64,000 nucleotides of DNA from Myroides odoratimimus (GTDB lineage: Bacteria; Bacteroidota; Bacteroidia; Flavobacteriales; Flavobacteriaceae): assembly GCF_030326305.1 (NCBI RefSeq), contig NZ_JACAKB010000014.1, forward strand, positions 24,143 to 88,142. The letters run 5' to 3'. Below are positions 27,795-38,410 of the stretch, one piece after another. Each line of letters starts with the position of its first letter. Within the stretch, counting starts at the first letter, position 1. A model generated the notes under the pieces. The model worked only from the letters and a program-made list of their open reading frames with translations, did not search any database and was not told the origin of the DNA. The position numbers and the translations under genes are program-made.

Positions 27795-29690
27795 TTACTT
27801 CACTTCTTCGTATTCTACATCTTGTGTACCATCAGCATCACCTCCTTGGTTTGGCTGTCCTTGTTGAGGACCTGCTTGACCACCTTCAGCTTGTGCTTTG
27901 TACATTTCTTCAGATGCTGCTTTCCATGCCTCGTTAATTTTGTCTAACGCTGGTTGGATAGTATCTAAATTCTTCGTTTCGAAAGCTGTTTTTAATTCAG
28001 CTAAAGCTCCTTCGATATTAGATTTATTTCCTTCAGATAATTTATCTCCGAATTCTTTTAATTGTTTCTCTGTTTGGAAAATCATAGCATCAGCTTCATT
28101 GATTTTCTCTACAGTTTCTTTTGCTTTTTTATCAGCATCAGCATTTGCTTCAGCTTCTTTTTTCATTCTTTGGATTTCTTCTTCAGTTAATCCAGATGAA
28201 GCTTCGATACGAATATCGTGAGATTTACCAGTTCCTTTATCTGTAGCAGATACTTTGATAATACCGTTAGCATCTATATCGAAAGTTACTTCGATTTGAG
28301 GCACCCCTCTTTGTGCAGGTGGTAAACCATCTAAGTGGAAACGACCGATTGTCTTGTTATCGTTAGCCATTGGTCTTTCTCCTTGTAATACGTGGATTTC
28401 AACCGATGGTTGGTTATCTGCAGCAGTAGAGAACACTTGAGATTTCTTAGTAGGAATCGTCGTGTTAGACTCAATCAACTTAGTGAATACACCTCCCATA
28501 GTCTCGATACCTAATGAAAGTGGTGTAACGTCTAATAATAATACGTCTTTTACATCTCCTGTTAATACACCACCTTGGATAGCAGCACCAATAGCTACAA
28601 CCTCGTCTGGGTTAACTCCTTTGTGTGGTTTTTTACCGAAGAATTTCTCTACTTCTTCTTGGATTCTTGGGATACGTGTAGATCCCCCTACTAAGATTAC
28701 TTCATCGATATCTGATTTAGATAAACCAGCATCTTTTAACGCTTTCTCACATGGGATCATAGAACGACGTACTAAATCATCTGATAATTGCTCAAATTTA
28801 GCTCTTGTCAATGTTTGTACCAAGTGTTTTGGTCCTGAAGCCGTAGCTGTAACATAAGGTAAGTTAATCTCTGTCTGTGTAGCAGATGACAACTCAACTT
28901 TTGCTTTCTCAGCAGCTTCTTTTAAACGTTGTAATGCCATAGCATCTTTACGTAAATCTACTCCTTCAGCAGCGTTAAACTCGTCTGCTAACCAGTTGAT
29001 GATTACGTTATCAAAGTCATCTCCTCCTAAGTGAGTATCTCCATTAGTAGATAATACTTCGAATACACCGTCTCCTAATTCAAGGATAGAGATATCGAAT
29101 GTACCACCTCCTAAGTCATATACTACTACTTTTTGGTCAGTTCCTTTTTTATCTAATCCGTATGCTAACGCAGCAGCTGTAGGCTCGTTAATAATACGTC
29201 TTACTTTTAATCCTGCAATCTCTCCAGCCTCTTTAGTCGCTTGACGTTGTGCGTCATTAAAGTAAGCAGGTACAGTAATTACAGCTTCTGATACTTCTTG
29301 TCCTAAGAAATCCTCAGCTGTTTTCTTCATTTTTTGAAGAGTCATTGCAGAAATCTCTTGTGGAGTATATAAACGTCCGTCGATATCTACACGTGGAGTA
29401 TCATTATCTCCTTTTACTACTTGGTAAGGTACAGCATCAACTTCTTTAGCTGATGTACTGAACTTCTCTCCCATAAAACGCTTAATTGAAGCAACTGTTT
29501 TTGTTGGGTTAGTTACCGCCTGACGTTTTGCAGGGTCACCTACTTTAATCTCTCCACCTTCTACGAAAGCTACGATAGATGGTGTAGTTCTTTTTCCTTC
29601 AGCGTTTGAAATTACTACTGGCTCATTACCTTCCATTACAGACACACAAGAGTTCGTAGTTCCTAAGTCAATACCAATTATTTTACTCAT
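27795..29690 (-). CDS. dnaK: Chaperone protein DnaK (Hsp70)
   Basis: A 631-residue Hsp70 of normal length. The ATPase domain has [16 protein letters not shown], the phosphate loop [10 protein letters not shown], and [10 protein letters not shown]. The substrate-binding domain has [17 protein letters not shown]. The C-terminal lid ends in a Gly/Gln-rich linker and the acidic tail VEYEEVK. It folds and protects proteins together with DnaJ and GrpE, which are not in this window. The gene stands alone with a sigma-54-like promoter upstream rather than a CIRCE operator. Confidence 0.97.
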   Translation of the reverse strand: MSKIIGIDLGTTNSCVSVMEGNEPVVISNAEGKRTTPSIVAFVEGGEIKVGDPAKRQAVTNPTKTVASIKRFMGEKFSTSAKEVDAVPYQVVKGDNDTPRVDIDGRLYTPQEISAMTLQKMKKTAEDFLGQEVSEAVITVPAYFNDAQRQATKEAGEIAGLKVRRIINEPTAAALAYGLDKKGTDQKVVVYDLGGGTFDISILELGDGVFEVLSTNGDTHLGGDDFDNVIINWLADEFNAAEGVDLRKDAMALQRLKEAAEKAKVELSSATQTEINLPYVTATASGPKHLVQTLTRAKFEQLSDDLVRRSMIPCEKALKDAGLSKSDIDEVILVGGSTRIPRIQEEVEKFFGKKPHKGVNPDEVVAIGAAIQGGVLTGDVKDVLLLDVTPLSLGIETMGGVFTKLIESNTTIPTKKSQVFSTAADNQPSVEIHVLQGERPMANDNKTIGRFHLDGLPPAQRGVPQIEVTFDIDANGIIKVSATDKGTGKSHDIRIEASSGLTEEEIQRMKKEAEANADADKKAKETVEKINEADAMIFQTEKQLKEFGDKLSEGNKSNIEGALAELKTAFETKNLDTIQPALDKINEAWKAASEEMYKAQAEGGQAGPQQGQPNQGGDADGTQDVEYEEVK

Positions 29691-29756
29691 AATATTTTCT
29701 ATAGTTTATTTTTATACTTAATTCATTTTTGTGAGCTTCAAGCTCGGTTACTCTTA

Positions 29757-29773
29757 AACAATCTTTGTGCCAA
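29757..29773 (-). promoter_or_regulatory. Putative sigma-54 (RpoN) promoter of dnaK
   Basis: On the minus strand TTGGCACAAAGATTGTT has the sigma-54 layout TTGGCAC-N5-TTG, with GG and the -12 G separated by ten bases. A start near 29745 would give a 55-nt leader before the dnaK ATG at 29690. Confidence 0.45.
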
Positions 29774-30016
29774 CAGAAAAAAAGGAAACTTTTGTCTGTT
29801 TTTAGTCAGTTTTAACCATTTTACAATGTCATATTGTCACCATTTCACGTATTCATCGACTAAATTAATCCAATTTCGTCAGTAATTTACTGACATAAAA
29901 TAAGAATAAATCATTCCGTTATTCCTCATTATCTATAAAGTACATTCATTAATATTTAACTAAAGACAAATTATCCATAAATGTTCTATCTCTTGCGTTA
30001 AATAAACCTCTAAAAG

Positions 30017-30046
30017 TTGTCTCTGATTAGAATTTAGCTATCTTCG
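30017..30046 (+). promoter_or_regulatory. Promoter of the serine deaminase gene
   Basis: TTG (30017-30019), 19 bases, then TATCTTCG (30039-30046), a one-base deviation from TAnnTTTG. The predicted start near 30053 lies 18 bases before the ATG. Confidence 0.5.
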
Positions 30047-30070
30047 TATTATTAAAATCACTACTATTTT

Positions 30071-31495
30071 ATGGAATGTATTTCTGTATTTGACATGCTT
30101 AAGATTGGCGTAGGCCCCTCAAGTTCACATACTTTAGGGCCATGGAGAGCCGCTGAGCTTTTTTTGAAAGAATTGCGCGAACGCCAAATCTTTGATCAAG
30201 TTTCTTATTTAAAAATTGACCTATTTGGTTCACTTTCTTTGACAGGAGTAGGTCACGCTACTGACCTAGCCGTTATGCTAGGGTTGAGCGGAGCAGATCC
30301 TGAATATGTACCTGTAGAAGATATTAGTGGCATTATTGACAAGATCAACACATCCCAATCTTTGCATTTAGGAGGAGAAAAACTAATTGCTTTTAATCCT
30401 AAAGAACACATTGTATTCAATAGAAACTTCTTACCGTTTCATGCTAATGGTATGACTTTTACAGTAAAATATGGAGAACACAATGTATATGAATCTACTT
30501 TTTATTCTATAGGTGGAGGTTTTGTTGTAAAAGAGGAAAATCCTGAAAACCAAGAAAAGGAAGAAATAAAAGCAGCTTTTCCTTATCCAATCGAAAAAGC
30601 TACTGAATTATTAGCCTACTGTAAAGAGCAGAATATGTCTATCTCTGAGTTAGTATATGAAAATGAAAAGTCTATACGCTCAGAAGAAGAAATACATAAT
30701 GAATTATTACGCGTATGGAATACCATGCTAGAGTGTATGTATATCGGATGTCATACTGAAGGTATACTACCTGGAGGTCTTAATGTACGTCGTCGTGCTT
30801 ATGATACCCATAGTAAATTAAAAGGAGAACTACCTTATAATACACCTCAAGAATGGTTACAAACTATTCGTAAAACAAAAGTTTACTTTAGACAGATACT
30901 GAAATGGGTAAGTTGTTTTGCTTTAGCTGTTAATGAAGTTAATGCTTCTCTAGGACGTGTAGTAACAGCCCCAACTAATGGTAGTGCAGGGGTTATTCCT
31001 GCTGTATTAATGTATTATCTAGTAATAGAAAACCACAAAGCAGGAGAAAAAGAAATCAAGCAGTTCTTAATGGTTGCTGGTGAGATAGGAAGTATCTTTA
31101 AAAAAGGAGCAACTATATCTGCTGCTATGGGAGGGTGTCAAGCTGAGATAGGTGTATCGAGTGCAATGGCTGCTGGTGCCTTATGTGAACTAATGGGTGG
31201 TACTCCAGAACAAGTAACTGTAGCTGCTGAGATAGCTATGGAACATCACTTAGGACTGACATGTGATCCTATCGGTGGGTTAGTACAAGTACCTTGTATA
31301 GAAAGAAATACTATGGGAGCTATAAAAGCTATTAATGCTGCTGAGCTAGCCTTAGATACAGATCCTAAAAATGCAAAAGTTCCTTTAGACAAGGTAGTTA
31401 ATACCATGTGGGAAACTGCAAAAGACATGAATAATAAATACAAAGAGACTTCAGAAGGTGGTCTTGCTGTAGCTGTAAACTTATCAGACTGTTAA
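30071..31495 (+). CDS. sdaA: L-serine ammonia-lyase (single-chain, iron-sulfur type)
   Basis: A 474-residue L-serine deaminase with both the beta domain ([19 protein letters not shown] at the N-terminus) and the catalytic alpha domain fused. The iron-sulfur cluster cysteines are expected in [22 protein letters not shown] and VPCIERN. The enzyme converts L-serine to pyruvate and ammonia in the cytoplasm. An SH3-domain protein gene starts four bases after its stop codon, so the two are probably co-transcribed. Confidence 0.94.
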   Translation: MECISVFDMLKIGVGPSSSHTLGPWRAAELFLKELRERQIFDQVSYLKIDLFGSLSLTGVGHATDLAVMLGLSGADPEYVPVEDISGIIDKINTSQSLHLGGEKLIAFNPKEHIVFNRNFLPFHANGMTFTVKYGEHNVYESTFYSIGGGFVVKEENPENQEKEEIKAAFPYPIEKATELLAYCKEQNMSISELVYENEKSIRSEEEIHNELLRVWNTMLECMYIGCHTEGILPGGLNVRRRAYDTHSKLKGELPYNTPQEWLQTIRKTKVYFRQILKWVSCFALAVNEVNASLGRVVTAPTNGSAGVIPAVLMYYLVIENHKAGEKEIKQFLMVAGEIGSIFKKGATISAAMGGCQAEIGVSSAMAAGALCELMGGTPEQVTVAAEIAMEHHLGLTCDPIGGLVQVPCIERNTMGAIKAINAAELALDTDPKNAKVPLDKVVNTMWETAKDMNNKYKETSEGGLAVAVNLSDC

Positions 31496-31499
31496 ACAG

Positions 31500-32678
31500 A
31501 TGAAACAAACGATTGGAATATTGTGTTTCCTAGTCTCTGCCTACGCTTTAGGACAGAGTCAACTATATGTAACTACTCCTACTGTAGCTTACAGCGATGC
31601 TAATGGCACTACGCAGATAGGTGTCTATACACGTGGTGCATATCTAAATAAAGTAGATAAAGTAAGTGACGATGTATTTAAAGTAACTAATGAACTATTA
31701 GGAACCACCTATATATTAGATACTGATCATCTAAAAGAAGTATTGTCTGCAGAAGACAATACTGAAGCTTCTCCTTCCCCTATTATTGACTTTGATGATT
31801 ACTATGGAAGTCCTCATCTATTTACTGTTGTAGGTGGGCTTAAAGTAAGAACAGCACCTAATCATCAATCAGAAACAACAGGAGTTCTATACAACGGAAC
31901 ACCTGTAGGAATTGATTATTTCCCTTATGATAAAGAAGCTTGGATTAAGATAAACTTTAATGAAGGACAAGGGTATATACCTGTTAAATACTTAGGAAAG
32001 AGACCAAACCTAAACAACCTAATTGCTAGTTATAAAAAGGCTACTGAACCTAAAGAGCAAAAGCGCTTTGTACAGCGTATTATCGAGCTTGGTTGGAATA
32101 GTAACGACGATGACAATGCTAAGGCATTATTAGTCTTTGCTGACTATGCAGATAAAAACAGTCAACCAGAGCGTGCTACCATTGCGAGACTACAAGCAGA
32201 AGTATTAAAAGCAATTCCTGATGAAGGTATTTATGACAAAACATCAGATTTAGTTACAAATAAATTAATTGGTTTTACCCTAAACAATGTGATAGAACCA
32301 AAAAAAGGTTTTAGTTTAGCCACATTAGAAAAGACCTTTGGAAAGGTAAAAGAGAGTTATAGCAATTTAGAAGATTGCGCTCTAGACAATTACGAGAGTA
32401 ATATTATATTCAACACAGCAGAGTGTATTGGACATGATGTAAACAAAACATATACCCTGAGAATTGTCGAGATGGGCAATGGTGCTGGATTTAAAATCAA
32501 CAATAACATTCTAAACGAGAATACAACAGAAACAGAGTTTTTAAAAACAGGAAAAGGCTTAATCAATACCATTTTAAATACCGAAAAAGCTTATCAGATC
32601 CCTGCTGGAGATTCTGCATATAGATTCACATTTAAAGAAGGTAAATTGAGTAAAGTGGAATTGATTTATTTCTGCTAA
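31500..32678 (+). CDS. Exported SH3-domain protein
   Basis: A 392-residue protein with an N-terminal signal peptide (IGILCFLVSAYALGQ). A bacterial SH3 domain spans about residues 100-165 (VVGGLKVRTAPNHQSETTG; GQGYIPVKYLGK). The C-terminal half is of unknown function (ECIGHDVNKTYTLRIVEMG). It is likely periplasmic and may bind peptidoglycan or a protein partner. It sits four bases behind the serine deaminase gene, but a functional link is not evident. Confidence 0.75.
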   Translation: MKQTIGILCFLVSAYALGQSQLYVTTPTVAYSDANGTTQIGVYTRGAYLNKVDKVSDDVFKVTNELLGTTYILDTDHLKEVLSAEDNTEASPSPIIDFDDYYGSPHLFTVVGGLKVRTAPNHQSETTGVLYNGTPVGIDYFPYDKEAWIKINFNEGQGYIPVKYLGKRPNLNNLIASYKKATEPKEQKRFVQRIIELGWNSNDDDNAKALLVFADYADKNSQPERATIARLQAEVLKAIPDEGIYDKTSDLVTNKLIGFTLNNVIEPKKGFSLATLEKTFGKVKESYSNLEDCALDNYESNIIFNTAECIGHDVNKTYTLRIVEMGNGAGFKINNNILNENTTETEFLKTGKGLINTILNTEKAYQIPAGDSAYRFTFKEGKLSKVELIYFC

Positions 32679-32731
32679 TTCCTTTTTTTATTCTTTAATA
32701 AAATTTACAATAACCCAAAAAAACAAGAAAA

Positions 32732-33550
32732 ATGTCTGTAGCAAAAAAAGACTATAAAAAAGTGACAACTAAGTCGCTAATAGATATGAAAGCCAACGGA
32801 GAGAAAATATCAATGTTAACATGTTATGACTACTCTATGGCTAAAGTATTAGAAGCAGGTGGAGTTGACGTAATGCTTGTAGGAGATTCTGCTAGTAATG
32901 TAATGGCTGGTCATGAGACTACCCTACCGATTACATTAGACCAGATGATCTATCACGCACAGTCTGTAGTACGTGGAGCTGACAGAGCGCTAATTGTTGT
33001 GGATTTACCTTTTGGTTCTTACCAATCTGATCCAAAAGAAGCATTGCGTTCAGCTATCCGTATCATGAAAGAAAGCGGAGCTCATGCAGTAAAAATGGAA
33101 GGTGGAGAAGAGATTAAAGATGGTATCAAACGCATCTTAGACGCAGGTATCCCTGTTATGGGACACTTAGGTCTTACTCCTCAGTCTATCTACAAATTCG
33201 GAACTTATACAGTAAGAGCTAAAGAAGAAGAAGAAGCTAATCAACTTATCAAAGACGCTAAAATGCTAGAAGAAATAGGATGTTTCGCTCTTGTACTAGA
33301 GAAAATACCTGCTGCTTTAGCAAAGAAAGTTGCTGAGAGTATCTCTATCCCGGTTATCGGTATCGGTGCTGGTAATGGTGTGGATGGACAAGTATTAGTA
33401 GTACATGATATGATAGGTTTAACTCACGAGTTTAGTCCTAAATTCTTACGTCGTTATATGAATATTTTTGAAGATATGAAAAATGCAGTATCTCAATACG
33501 TTGACGATGTTAAGTCTGTTGATTTCCCTAACGAAAACGAACAGTACTAA
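32732..33550 (+). CDS. panB: 3-methyl-2-oxobutanoate hydroxymethyltransferase
   Basis: A 272-residue ketopantoate hydroxymethyltransferase of normal length, the first committed step of pantothenate and CoA synthesis. Typical segments are [58 protein letters not shown] and [19 protein letters not shown]. It uses 5,10-methylene-tetrahydrofolate. No other pan gene is nearby. Confidence 0.96.
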   Translation: MSVAKKDYKKVTTKSLIDMKANGEKISMLTCYDYSMAKVLEAGGVDVMLVGDSASNVMAGHETTLPITLDQMIYHAQSVVRGADRALIVVDLPFGSYQSDPKEALRSAIRIMKESGAHAVKMEGGEEIKDGIKRILDAGIPVMGHLGLTPQSIYKFGTYTVRAKEEEEANQLIKDAKMLEEIGCFALVLEKIPAALAKKVAESISIPVIGIGAGNGVDGQVLVVHDMIGLTHEFSPKFLRRYMNIFEDMKNAVSQYVDDVKSVDFPNENEQY

Positions 33551-33604
33551 TAGATTCTAACTTATTTAAAATACAAAGAATATCTTTTTTACATATAAAA
33601 AGGA

Positions 33605-33612
33605 TATTTTTG
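33605..33612 (+). promoter_or_regulatory. Putative -7 box of the RluA-type gene
   Basis: TATTTTTG fits TAnnTTTG and lies 16 bases before the ATG at 33629. No -33 TTG was seen at the expected distance. Confidence 0.35.
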
Positions 33613-33628
33613 TTTAAAATTATTACAA

Positions 33629-34327
33629 ATGAAAATCGTCTCTACACCTGACAACCTACAAGTACTACATGAAGATAATCATATCATCATCATTAATAAA
33701 CGCGTAGGCGATATCGTACAAGGTGATCAAACAGGTGATATGCCATTAAGTGAAATAGTAAAGCTATACTTAAAAAAGAAGTATAATAAACCTGGTGAAG
33801 TGTATCTAGGTGTGGTACATCGCTTAGATCGTCCTACTTCTGGGTTAGTTGTATTTGCAAAAACTTCTAAAGCACTGAGTCGCTTAAATGAATCATTCAA
33901 AAATAGAGAAACACAGAAGACCTATTGGGCAGTAGTAAAAGATGCTCCTCCTAAAGTAGAAGACACATTAGAGCATTTTTTAGTGAGAAATCCTAAAAAT
34001 AATACTTCCAAAGCACATAAAAAAGAAGTACCGAATAGCAAAAAAGCGAAGCTAACATATCGAATGTTTCACCAGCTAAAGACCTACTCTACTCTTGAGA
34101 TAGATCTACACACTGGTCGTCACCACCAGATAAGATGCCAGCTATCAGCTATAGGATGCCCTATTAAAGGAGATTTGAAGTATGGAGCAGACAGAAGTAA
34201 TCCTGATGGAGGCATTCACTTACATGCTCGTAAGCTGACCTTTATTCATCCAGTGACCAAAGAGGCACTTACTATAGTAGCCCCTACTCCTGATGAAGTA
34301 ATATGGAATAATATAGAGAATAAATAA
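33629..34327 (+). CDS. RluA family pseudouridine synthase
   Basis: A 232-residue RNA pseudouridine synthase without an S4 domain. It has the catalytic aspartate motif VHRLDRPTSGLVVFAKT, TYWAVVKDAP, and the C-terminal HTGRHHQIRCQLSAIGCPI plus GDLKYGA. It isomerises uridines in rRNA or tRNA; the target position cannot be predicted. It lies 78 bases downstream of panB with its own -7 box. Confidence 0.92.
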   Translation: MKIVSTPDNLQVLHEDNHIIIINKRVGDIVQGDQTGDMPLSEIVKLYLKKKYNKPGEVYLGVVHRLDRPTSGLVVFAKTSKALSRLNESFKNRETQKTYWAVVKDAPPKVEDTLEHFLVRNPKNNTSKAHKKEVPNSKKAKLTYRMFHQLKTYSTLEIDLHTGRHHQIRCQLSAIGCPIKGDLKYGADRSNPDGGIHLHARKLTFIHPVTKEALTIVAPTPDEVIWNNIENK

Positions 34328-34340
34328 CCTCATCACTATA

Positions 34341-34375
34341 AACGTTTAGTTAGTCATAGCTAAACGTTTTTTTTT
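34341..34375 (+). terminator. Terminator after the pseudouridine synthase gene
   Basis: The stem AACGTTTAG / CTAAACGTT is followed by nine T residues. Confidence 0.85.
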
Positions 34376-34486
34376 GCTCTATCAAAAAGATATCTATTCA
34401 TTATTCTCCTAAATAAGATTTTTTTAAGCACAATATAAAAATTAATAAAAAATATTATCTTTCGCTTTCACTTAACATTATCATAA

Positions 34487-36013
34487 ATGACTGATACACC
34501 AAAAAAGAGTTTAGTAGATAGGTTTCTATCTAGCGTTGAAAAAATTGGTAATATGCTACCTCATCCAGCAACACTATTTGCTAGTTTTGCCCTATTAGTA
34601 ATTATTGCTTCATGGATAGCTAGTTTCTTTGATCTCTCCGTAATACACCCCGGTACGAAAGAAGAAATACAGTCATTTAACTTAGTAAGTGCAGAGGGAC
34701 TACACATGATTTTAACAAAGATGGTTACTAACTTTACCAACTTTGCTCCTCTAGGTACGGTACTAGTATCTTTACTAGGTATTGGTATTGCAGAAGGTTC
34801 AGGATTAATAGGAACTATCCTAAAAAAGATAGTACTATCCTCTCCTAAGAAGTTACTGACATTCGTTATCGTATTTGCAGGAATCTTATCTAATACGGCT
34901 AGTGAAGTAGGATACGTTTTATTAGTACCTCTAGCTGCAATTATATTCTTAGCGGCAGGGAGACACCCTATCGCAGGATTAGCAGCTGCATTCGCAGGTG
35001 TATCAGGAGGATATAGTGCTAACTTATTATTAGGTACTATAGACCCTTTATTAGCAGGATTATCTGAAGAGGCTGCACGAATTATAGATCCTACTTATGT
35101 GGTAAATCCAGCGGCTAACTACTATTTCCTATTTGTCTCTACATTTATAGTAGCACTTTTAGGGACATGGGTTACTGAGCGCATTGTAGTCCCAAGATTA
35201 GGAGAATACACGGGGGATGAAAAAGCTATCTCTATAGATCCACTTACAAAAGAAGAAAAGAAAGGTCTGATCTATGCTAGTATTGCAGGGATATTATTTA
35301 CAGCATTTATACTAGGAGGTCTGATCCCAGAGAGCGGTTATTTAAGAGGTACTGATGGTGGGATTCTTAAGTCTCCTTTTATGTCAGGTATTGTTGCTTT
35401 ATTATTTATTGGAGCAGCACTAGCAGGTATCGCTTATGGTATCGGAGCTAAAACCATCAAAAATGATACTGATGTCATGAAAGGAATGTCAAAAGCAATG
35501 GAAACACTTGGCTCTTATATCGTATTAGTATTCTTTGCAGCGCAATTTGTAGCTTATTTTAACTGGACTAACCTAGGGTTAATATTTGCTATCGAAGGAG
35601 CAGAAACCTTACAAAAATCAGGTTTAGGTGCAATTCCTTTAATGCTAATGTTCATAATTGTATCAGCATTGATCAATCTTATTATGGGAAGTGCTTCAGC
35701 TAAATGGGCGATTATGGCTCCAGTATTCATACCTATGTTTATGCTATTAGGATATTCCCCTGAACTAACACAAGTAGCATATAGAATTGGAGATAGTGTA
35801 ACGAATATTATCTCTCCTATGATGAGTTATTTTGCCTTAATTGTTGCCTTTATGCAGCGTTATGACAAAAAAGCAGGTATAGGAACTATTGTTTCCACTA
35901 TGCTTCCTTATACATTTGTATTCTTTATCGGATGGGCAATCCTGTTTATCATCTGGTTATTATTAGAATTACCACTAGGGCCAGGTGCTCAACTATTCTA
36001 CAATGTTCAATAA
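34487..36013 (+). CDS. AbgT family transporter
   Basis: A 508-residue inner-membrane transporter of the AbgT family. It starts with the family-typical [18 protein letters not shown] and has 11-12 hydrophobic segments, [17 protein letters not shown], and [20 protein letters not shown] near the C-terminus. Family members import p-aminobenzoyl-glutamate or export sulfonamides with a cation gradient. The actual substrate here is unknown. It is monocistronic. Confidence 0.92.
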   Translation: MTDTPKKSLVDRFLSSVEKIGNMLPHPATLFASFALLVIIASWIASFFDLSVIHPGTKEEIQSFNLVSAEGLHMILTKMVTNFTNFAPLGTVLVSLLGIGIAEGSGLIGTILKKIVLSSPKKLLTFVIVFAGILSNTASEVGYVLLVPLAAIIFLAAGRHPIAGLAAAFAGVSGGYSANLLLGTIDPLLAGLSEEAARIIDPTYVVNPAANYYFLFVSTFIVALLGTWVTERIVVPRLGEYTGDEKAISIDPLTKEEKKGLIYASIAGILFTAFILGGLIPESGYLRGTDGGILKSPFMSGIVALLFIGAALAGIAYGIGAKTIKNDTDVMKGMSKAMETLGSYIVLVFFAAQFVAYFNWTNLGLIFAIEGAETLQKSGLGAIPLMLMFIIVSALINLIMGSASAKWAIMAPVFIPMFMLLGYSPELTQVAYRIGDSVTNIISPMMSYFALIVAFMQRYDKKAGIGTIVSTMLPYTFVFFIGWAILFIIWLLLELPLGPGAQLFYNVQ

Positions 36014-36028
36014 AAATTAAAACATAAT

Positions 36029-36066
36029 AAAAGAGGAACTAATCCGAAAGAATTAGTTCCTCTTTT
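36029..36066. terminator. Bidirectional terminator
   Basis: The arms AAGAGGAACTAAT and ATTAGTTCCTCTT lie between the convergent AbgT and sulfurtransferase genes. Confidence 0.85.
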
Positions 36067-36083
36067 CATTTTTATTACTTTAT

Positions 36084-36926
36084 CTATTCTCCTGTATCAA
36101 TAGGCTTGTTACTTCTAGACCACTCACTCCACGAGCCCACATATAGCTTAGGTGTCGGGATACCAGCTGCTGTAATAGCTAATAGCGTATGACAGGCTGT
36201 AATACCAGAACCACAGTGTACTGCTCTATTTTCTAATGGATAATCTTGTAGAATAGCAGTATACTTTTTTCTTAACTGTTCTTCTGTCAAGAACATCCCC
36301 CTCTCATCTAGATTAGACATAAAAGGAACATTGATAGCTCCTGGGATATGTCCTGCTACTTGATCTATTGGCTCTGTTATTCCTTTATAACGATTCTCCT
36401 CGCGTACATCTATTACTACATAATCCTCTCTCCCTACATTTGCTTCTATTTCATTAATATCAGCTAGTGGTAGTTGCCACTCCGTTACTGGATATACACC
36501 TACTTCGCTTGGTTTTACCACCTTGTTATTACTTGAAAAACCCGCTTGCTGTGCAGCACTCATGCCTCCGCTAAGCACCTGTACTTTCTGATTACCTACA
36601 GCTGTCAGCATCCACCAAAAACGTGCCGCAGAATTCCCTCCGAATACAGTGTCATAGATAATCACATGTGAGTCAGGAGTTATACCTAAAGATTGTAAAC
36701 TATGAGCAAACTTATCAAGAGGAGGTAATGGATGTCTCCCTCCCTTAGAGGCATCTTCTCCTATATGTGCTAACTGTGTATTTCCATCTACAAATAATGC
36801 TCCGTCTAAATGTTCTTTATCATATTCAGTTCTAGCCACTTTACTATTTGTAGCATCTATTAATATATAACTACTTCCTTGTTCTTTTAAAGACAATAGT
36901 TCACTAGGTAGGATAATTGGTTTCAT
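36084..36926 (-). CDS. Sulfurtransferase with two rhodanese domains
   Basis: A 280-residue tandem rhodanese protein. The inactive N-terminal domain (ILIDATNSKVARTEYD; HVIIYDTVFGGNSAARFWW) is followed by an active C-terminal domain (VVIDVREENRYKG; GHIPGAINVPF) with the catalytic loop HCGSGITACH. The loop CGSGITA is the form found in 3-mercaptopyruvate sulfurtransferases. It transfers sulfane sulfur in the cytoplasm. It lies 32 bases behind the lipoprotein gene and may share its mRNA. Confidence 0.92.
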   Translation of the reverse strand: MKPIILPSELLSLKEQGSSYILIDATNSKVARTEYDKEHLDGALFVDGNTQLAHIGEDASKGGRHPLPPLDKFAHSLQSLGITPDSHVIIYDTVFGGNSAARFWWMLTAVGNQKVQVLSGGMSAAQQAGFSSNNKVVKPSEVGVYPVTEWQLPLADINEIEANVGREDYVVIDVREENRYKGITEPIDQVAGHIPGAINVPFMSNLDERGMFLTEEQLRKKYTAILQDYPLENRAVHCGSGITACHTLLAITAAGIPTPKLYVGSWSEWSRSNKPIDTGE

Positions 36927-36958
36927 ATTTATAAGTATTGTTTGTTCTGTATTTAACT

Positions 36959-37894
36959 TTATAAGCTCAGCGGTGTAAAAACACTAGCTAACCGCTCTTC
37001 TAACTTAGCTAAATCCTCTTTCGCTTTAGTACCATAAAATCGTTTAGTAGCCAATATAACTGTTTCTTGTTCTAACAACTTTCGTTCTACGATCATCTCT
37101 GCCTCATACACCATTTTCATAGCTTGAGGCACACTAGGTATCTCCACTTCTAGTTTTAAGATCCCACCTTCTTCATTTATATAATAAGGCAGTACTTTAT
37201 TGATAACAGGGTTAAATAACTTACTTGTATAGAGTATCACAGATTCAGGTAAGTTCTTCTTCTTGTTCTCTTTCTTACGCGTATAGATAACTTTCTCTAC
37301 CTCATAACCAGCTACATTACTTACCTCACCAGTAAGTTTACGATCATAATTCTCTAAAGTAATATTAGTCTGCAATAATTCTTTTGCAAAAAAATCTTTT
37401 TTGTATGAAAAATTTAATTCTGTATTCGGAACTATTGTTGACGCCGTATACACAAATCCTTCATCTAAAATATCATTCCATTTATTCTCTAGAATATAAG
37501 TAGCTCCTTCTCCTTTGTACACTACTTCATAGCCCGCCACATATACATTATTTTTAATAAATGCTAATGTACCATACTCTTCTAAAAACTGAGGATTATC
37601 CGTCAAAAACTGATTCAATCTATCTCTATCTTCTACGGACAGCGATTCTATATACTTCTTCGCTAGTTCCTTACTATACAGAGGATCTTGACTGATATAC
37701 TCTGTAAATTGTTCTATAAGAGGATCGGTTAATGACATTTTATACCCTAAAACTCCTTCTATAAACTTATCCTTCTTTATAGTCGTTTTCTCTTTAGGCA
37801 CCACAGCTATATCAGTAGCCTCTTGTTGTTTATTTTCCTTACACCCTATCAGCGCTACCCCTACTATCAACAGTCCTAAACTTAGTCTTTTCAT
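36959..37894 (-). CDS. Putative lipoprotein of unknown function
   Basis: About 311 residues with a clear lipoprotein signal (MKRLSLGLLIVGVALIGC). The frame extends to a TTG at 37924, but the ATG at 37894 gives the proper signal peptide and is chosen. I do not recognise the mature domain: it is Glu/Lys-rich with mixed beta and helix content (FAKELLQTNITLENYDRKL; ETVILATKRFYGTKAKEDL). It is likely anchored in the outer or inner membrane facing the periplasm. It precedes the sulfurtransferase gene by 32 bases. Confidence 0.7.
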   Translation of the reverse strand: MKRLSLGLLIVGVALIGCKENKQQEATDIAVVPKEKTTIKKDKFIEGVLGYKMSLTDPLIEQFTEYISQDPLYSKELAKKYIESLSVEDRDRLNQFLTDNPQFLEEYGTLAFIKNNVYVAGYEVVYKGEGATYILENKWNDILDEGFVYTASTIVPNTELNFSYKKDFFAKELLQTNITLENYDRKLTGEVSNVAGYEVEKVIYTRKKENKKKNLPESVILYTSKLFNPVINKVLPYYINEEGGILKLEVEIPSVPQAMKMVYEAEMIVERKLLEQETVILATKRFYGTKAKEDLAKLEERLASVFTPLSL

Positions 37895-37924
37895 TCTACT
37901 TTGTATTGAAAATCTAAAGTACAA

Positions 37925-38410
37925 AAAATAACTACGCTCACTTATCCCTTCTCTCTATAATAAATAATGAATAAATGATTTATACCTAGAATTAACATTA
38001 TAAAAGAAAAAGACAAGAAAAATAGCATGTACACTTGTGATAGGATTATAAAAACAAGTGTATAATTAAAAGCAGGACTATAAGCAATAACTATACAGTT
38101 ATATTAGGCCGAGACATTGTTAAATTCTGTGGTCGCATAGTGGTCGCATAATGATTACATAGTGGTCGCATAGATTAGCCCGTTTTTAATGCGACCACTA
38201 TATGATCAATATCCTATAAAAATACGGTCAACAAAGTTCATAACATGAAGCAGCAAAAAAAATAGAGAACAAATCTGAATTAGTTAATCAATAAAAATAA
38301 ATTCTCCTCATAATGATACAAAACTATATAACCCTTCTTCAAAATTGTATAACACTATATATGTCTTTTTATTCGTACTTTGTATCTGCATAAAAAGAAT
38401 TACTGTACAA
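37925..38410. other. Regulatory region upstream of the copper-type ATPase gene
   Basis: 486 bases without a convincing gene. They contain an inverted repeat TACACTTGT / ACAAGTGTA (38030-38038 and 38054-38062) and a cluster of GTGGTCGCATA repeats with an inverted copy (38129-38198), both described separately. These are the only GC-richer islands in an AT-rich region. Confidence 0.5.
38129..38198. promoter_or_regulatory. Cluster of GTGGTCGCATA direct repeats with one inverted copy
   Basis: GTGGTCGCATA occurs at 38129-38139, 38140-38150 (immediately adjacent) and 38162-38172, and ATGCGACCAC, its inverse, at 38189-38198. The third copy and the inverse can form a hairpin. The cluster lies about 210 bases before the ATPase start codon and looks like a multi-site operator, or a small structured element. 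Confidence 0.5.

Larger units (their letters stand above)
29691..30070. other. Divergent promoter region of dnaK and the serine deaminase gene
   Basis: 380 bases. It contains the sigma-54-like element for dnaK (29757-29773) and a TTG-N19-TATCTTCG promoter for the rightward gene (30017-30046), both listed separately. Two near-identical TGACA-containing motifs lie around 29826-29840. No gene was seen. Confidence 0.5.

Noticed and set aside
28462-28857. Plus-strand open frames inside dnaK
   Set aside because: They mirror conserved dnaK codons in the opposite strand and carry no independent signal.
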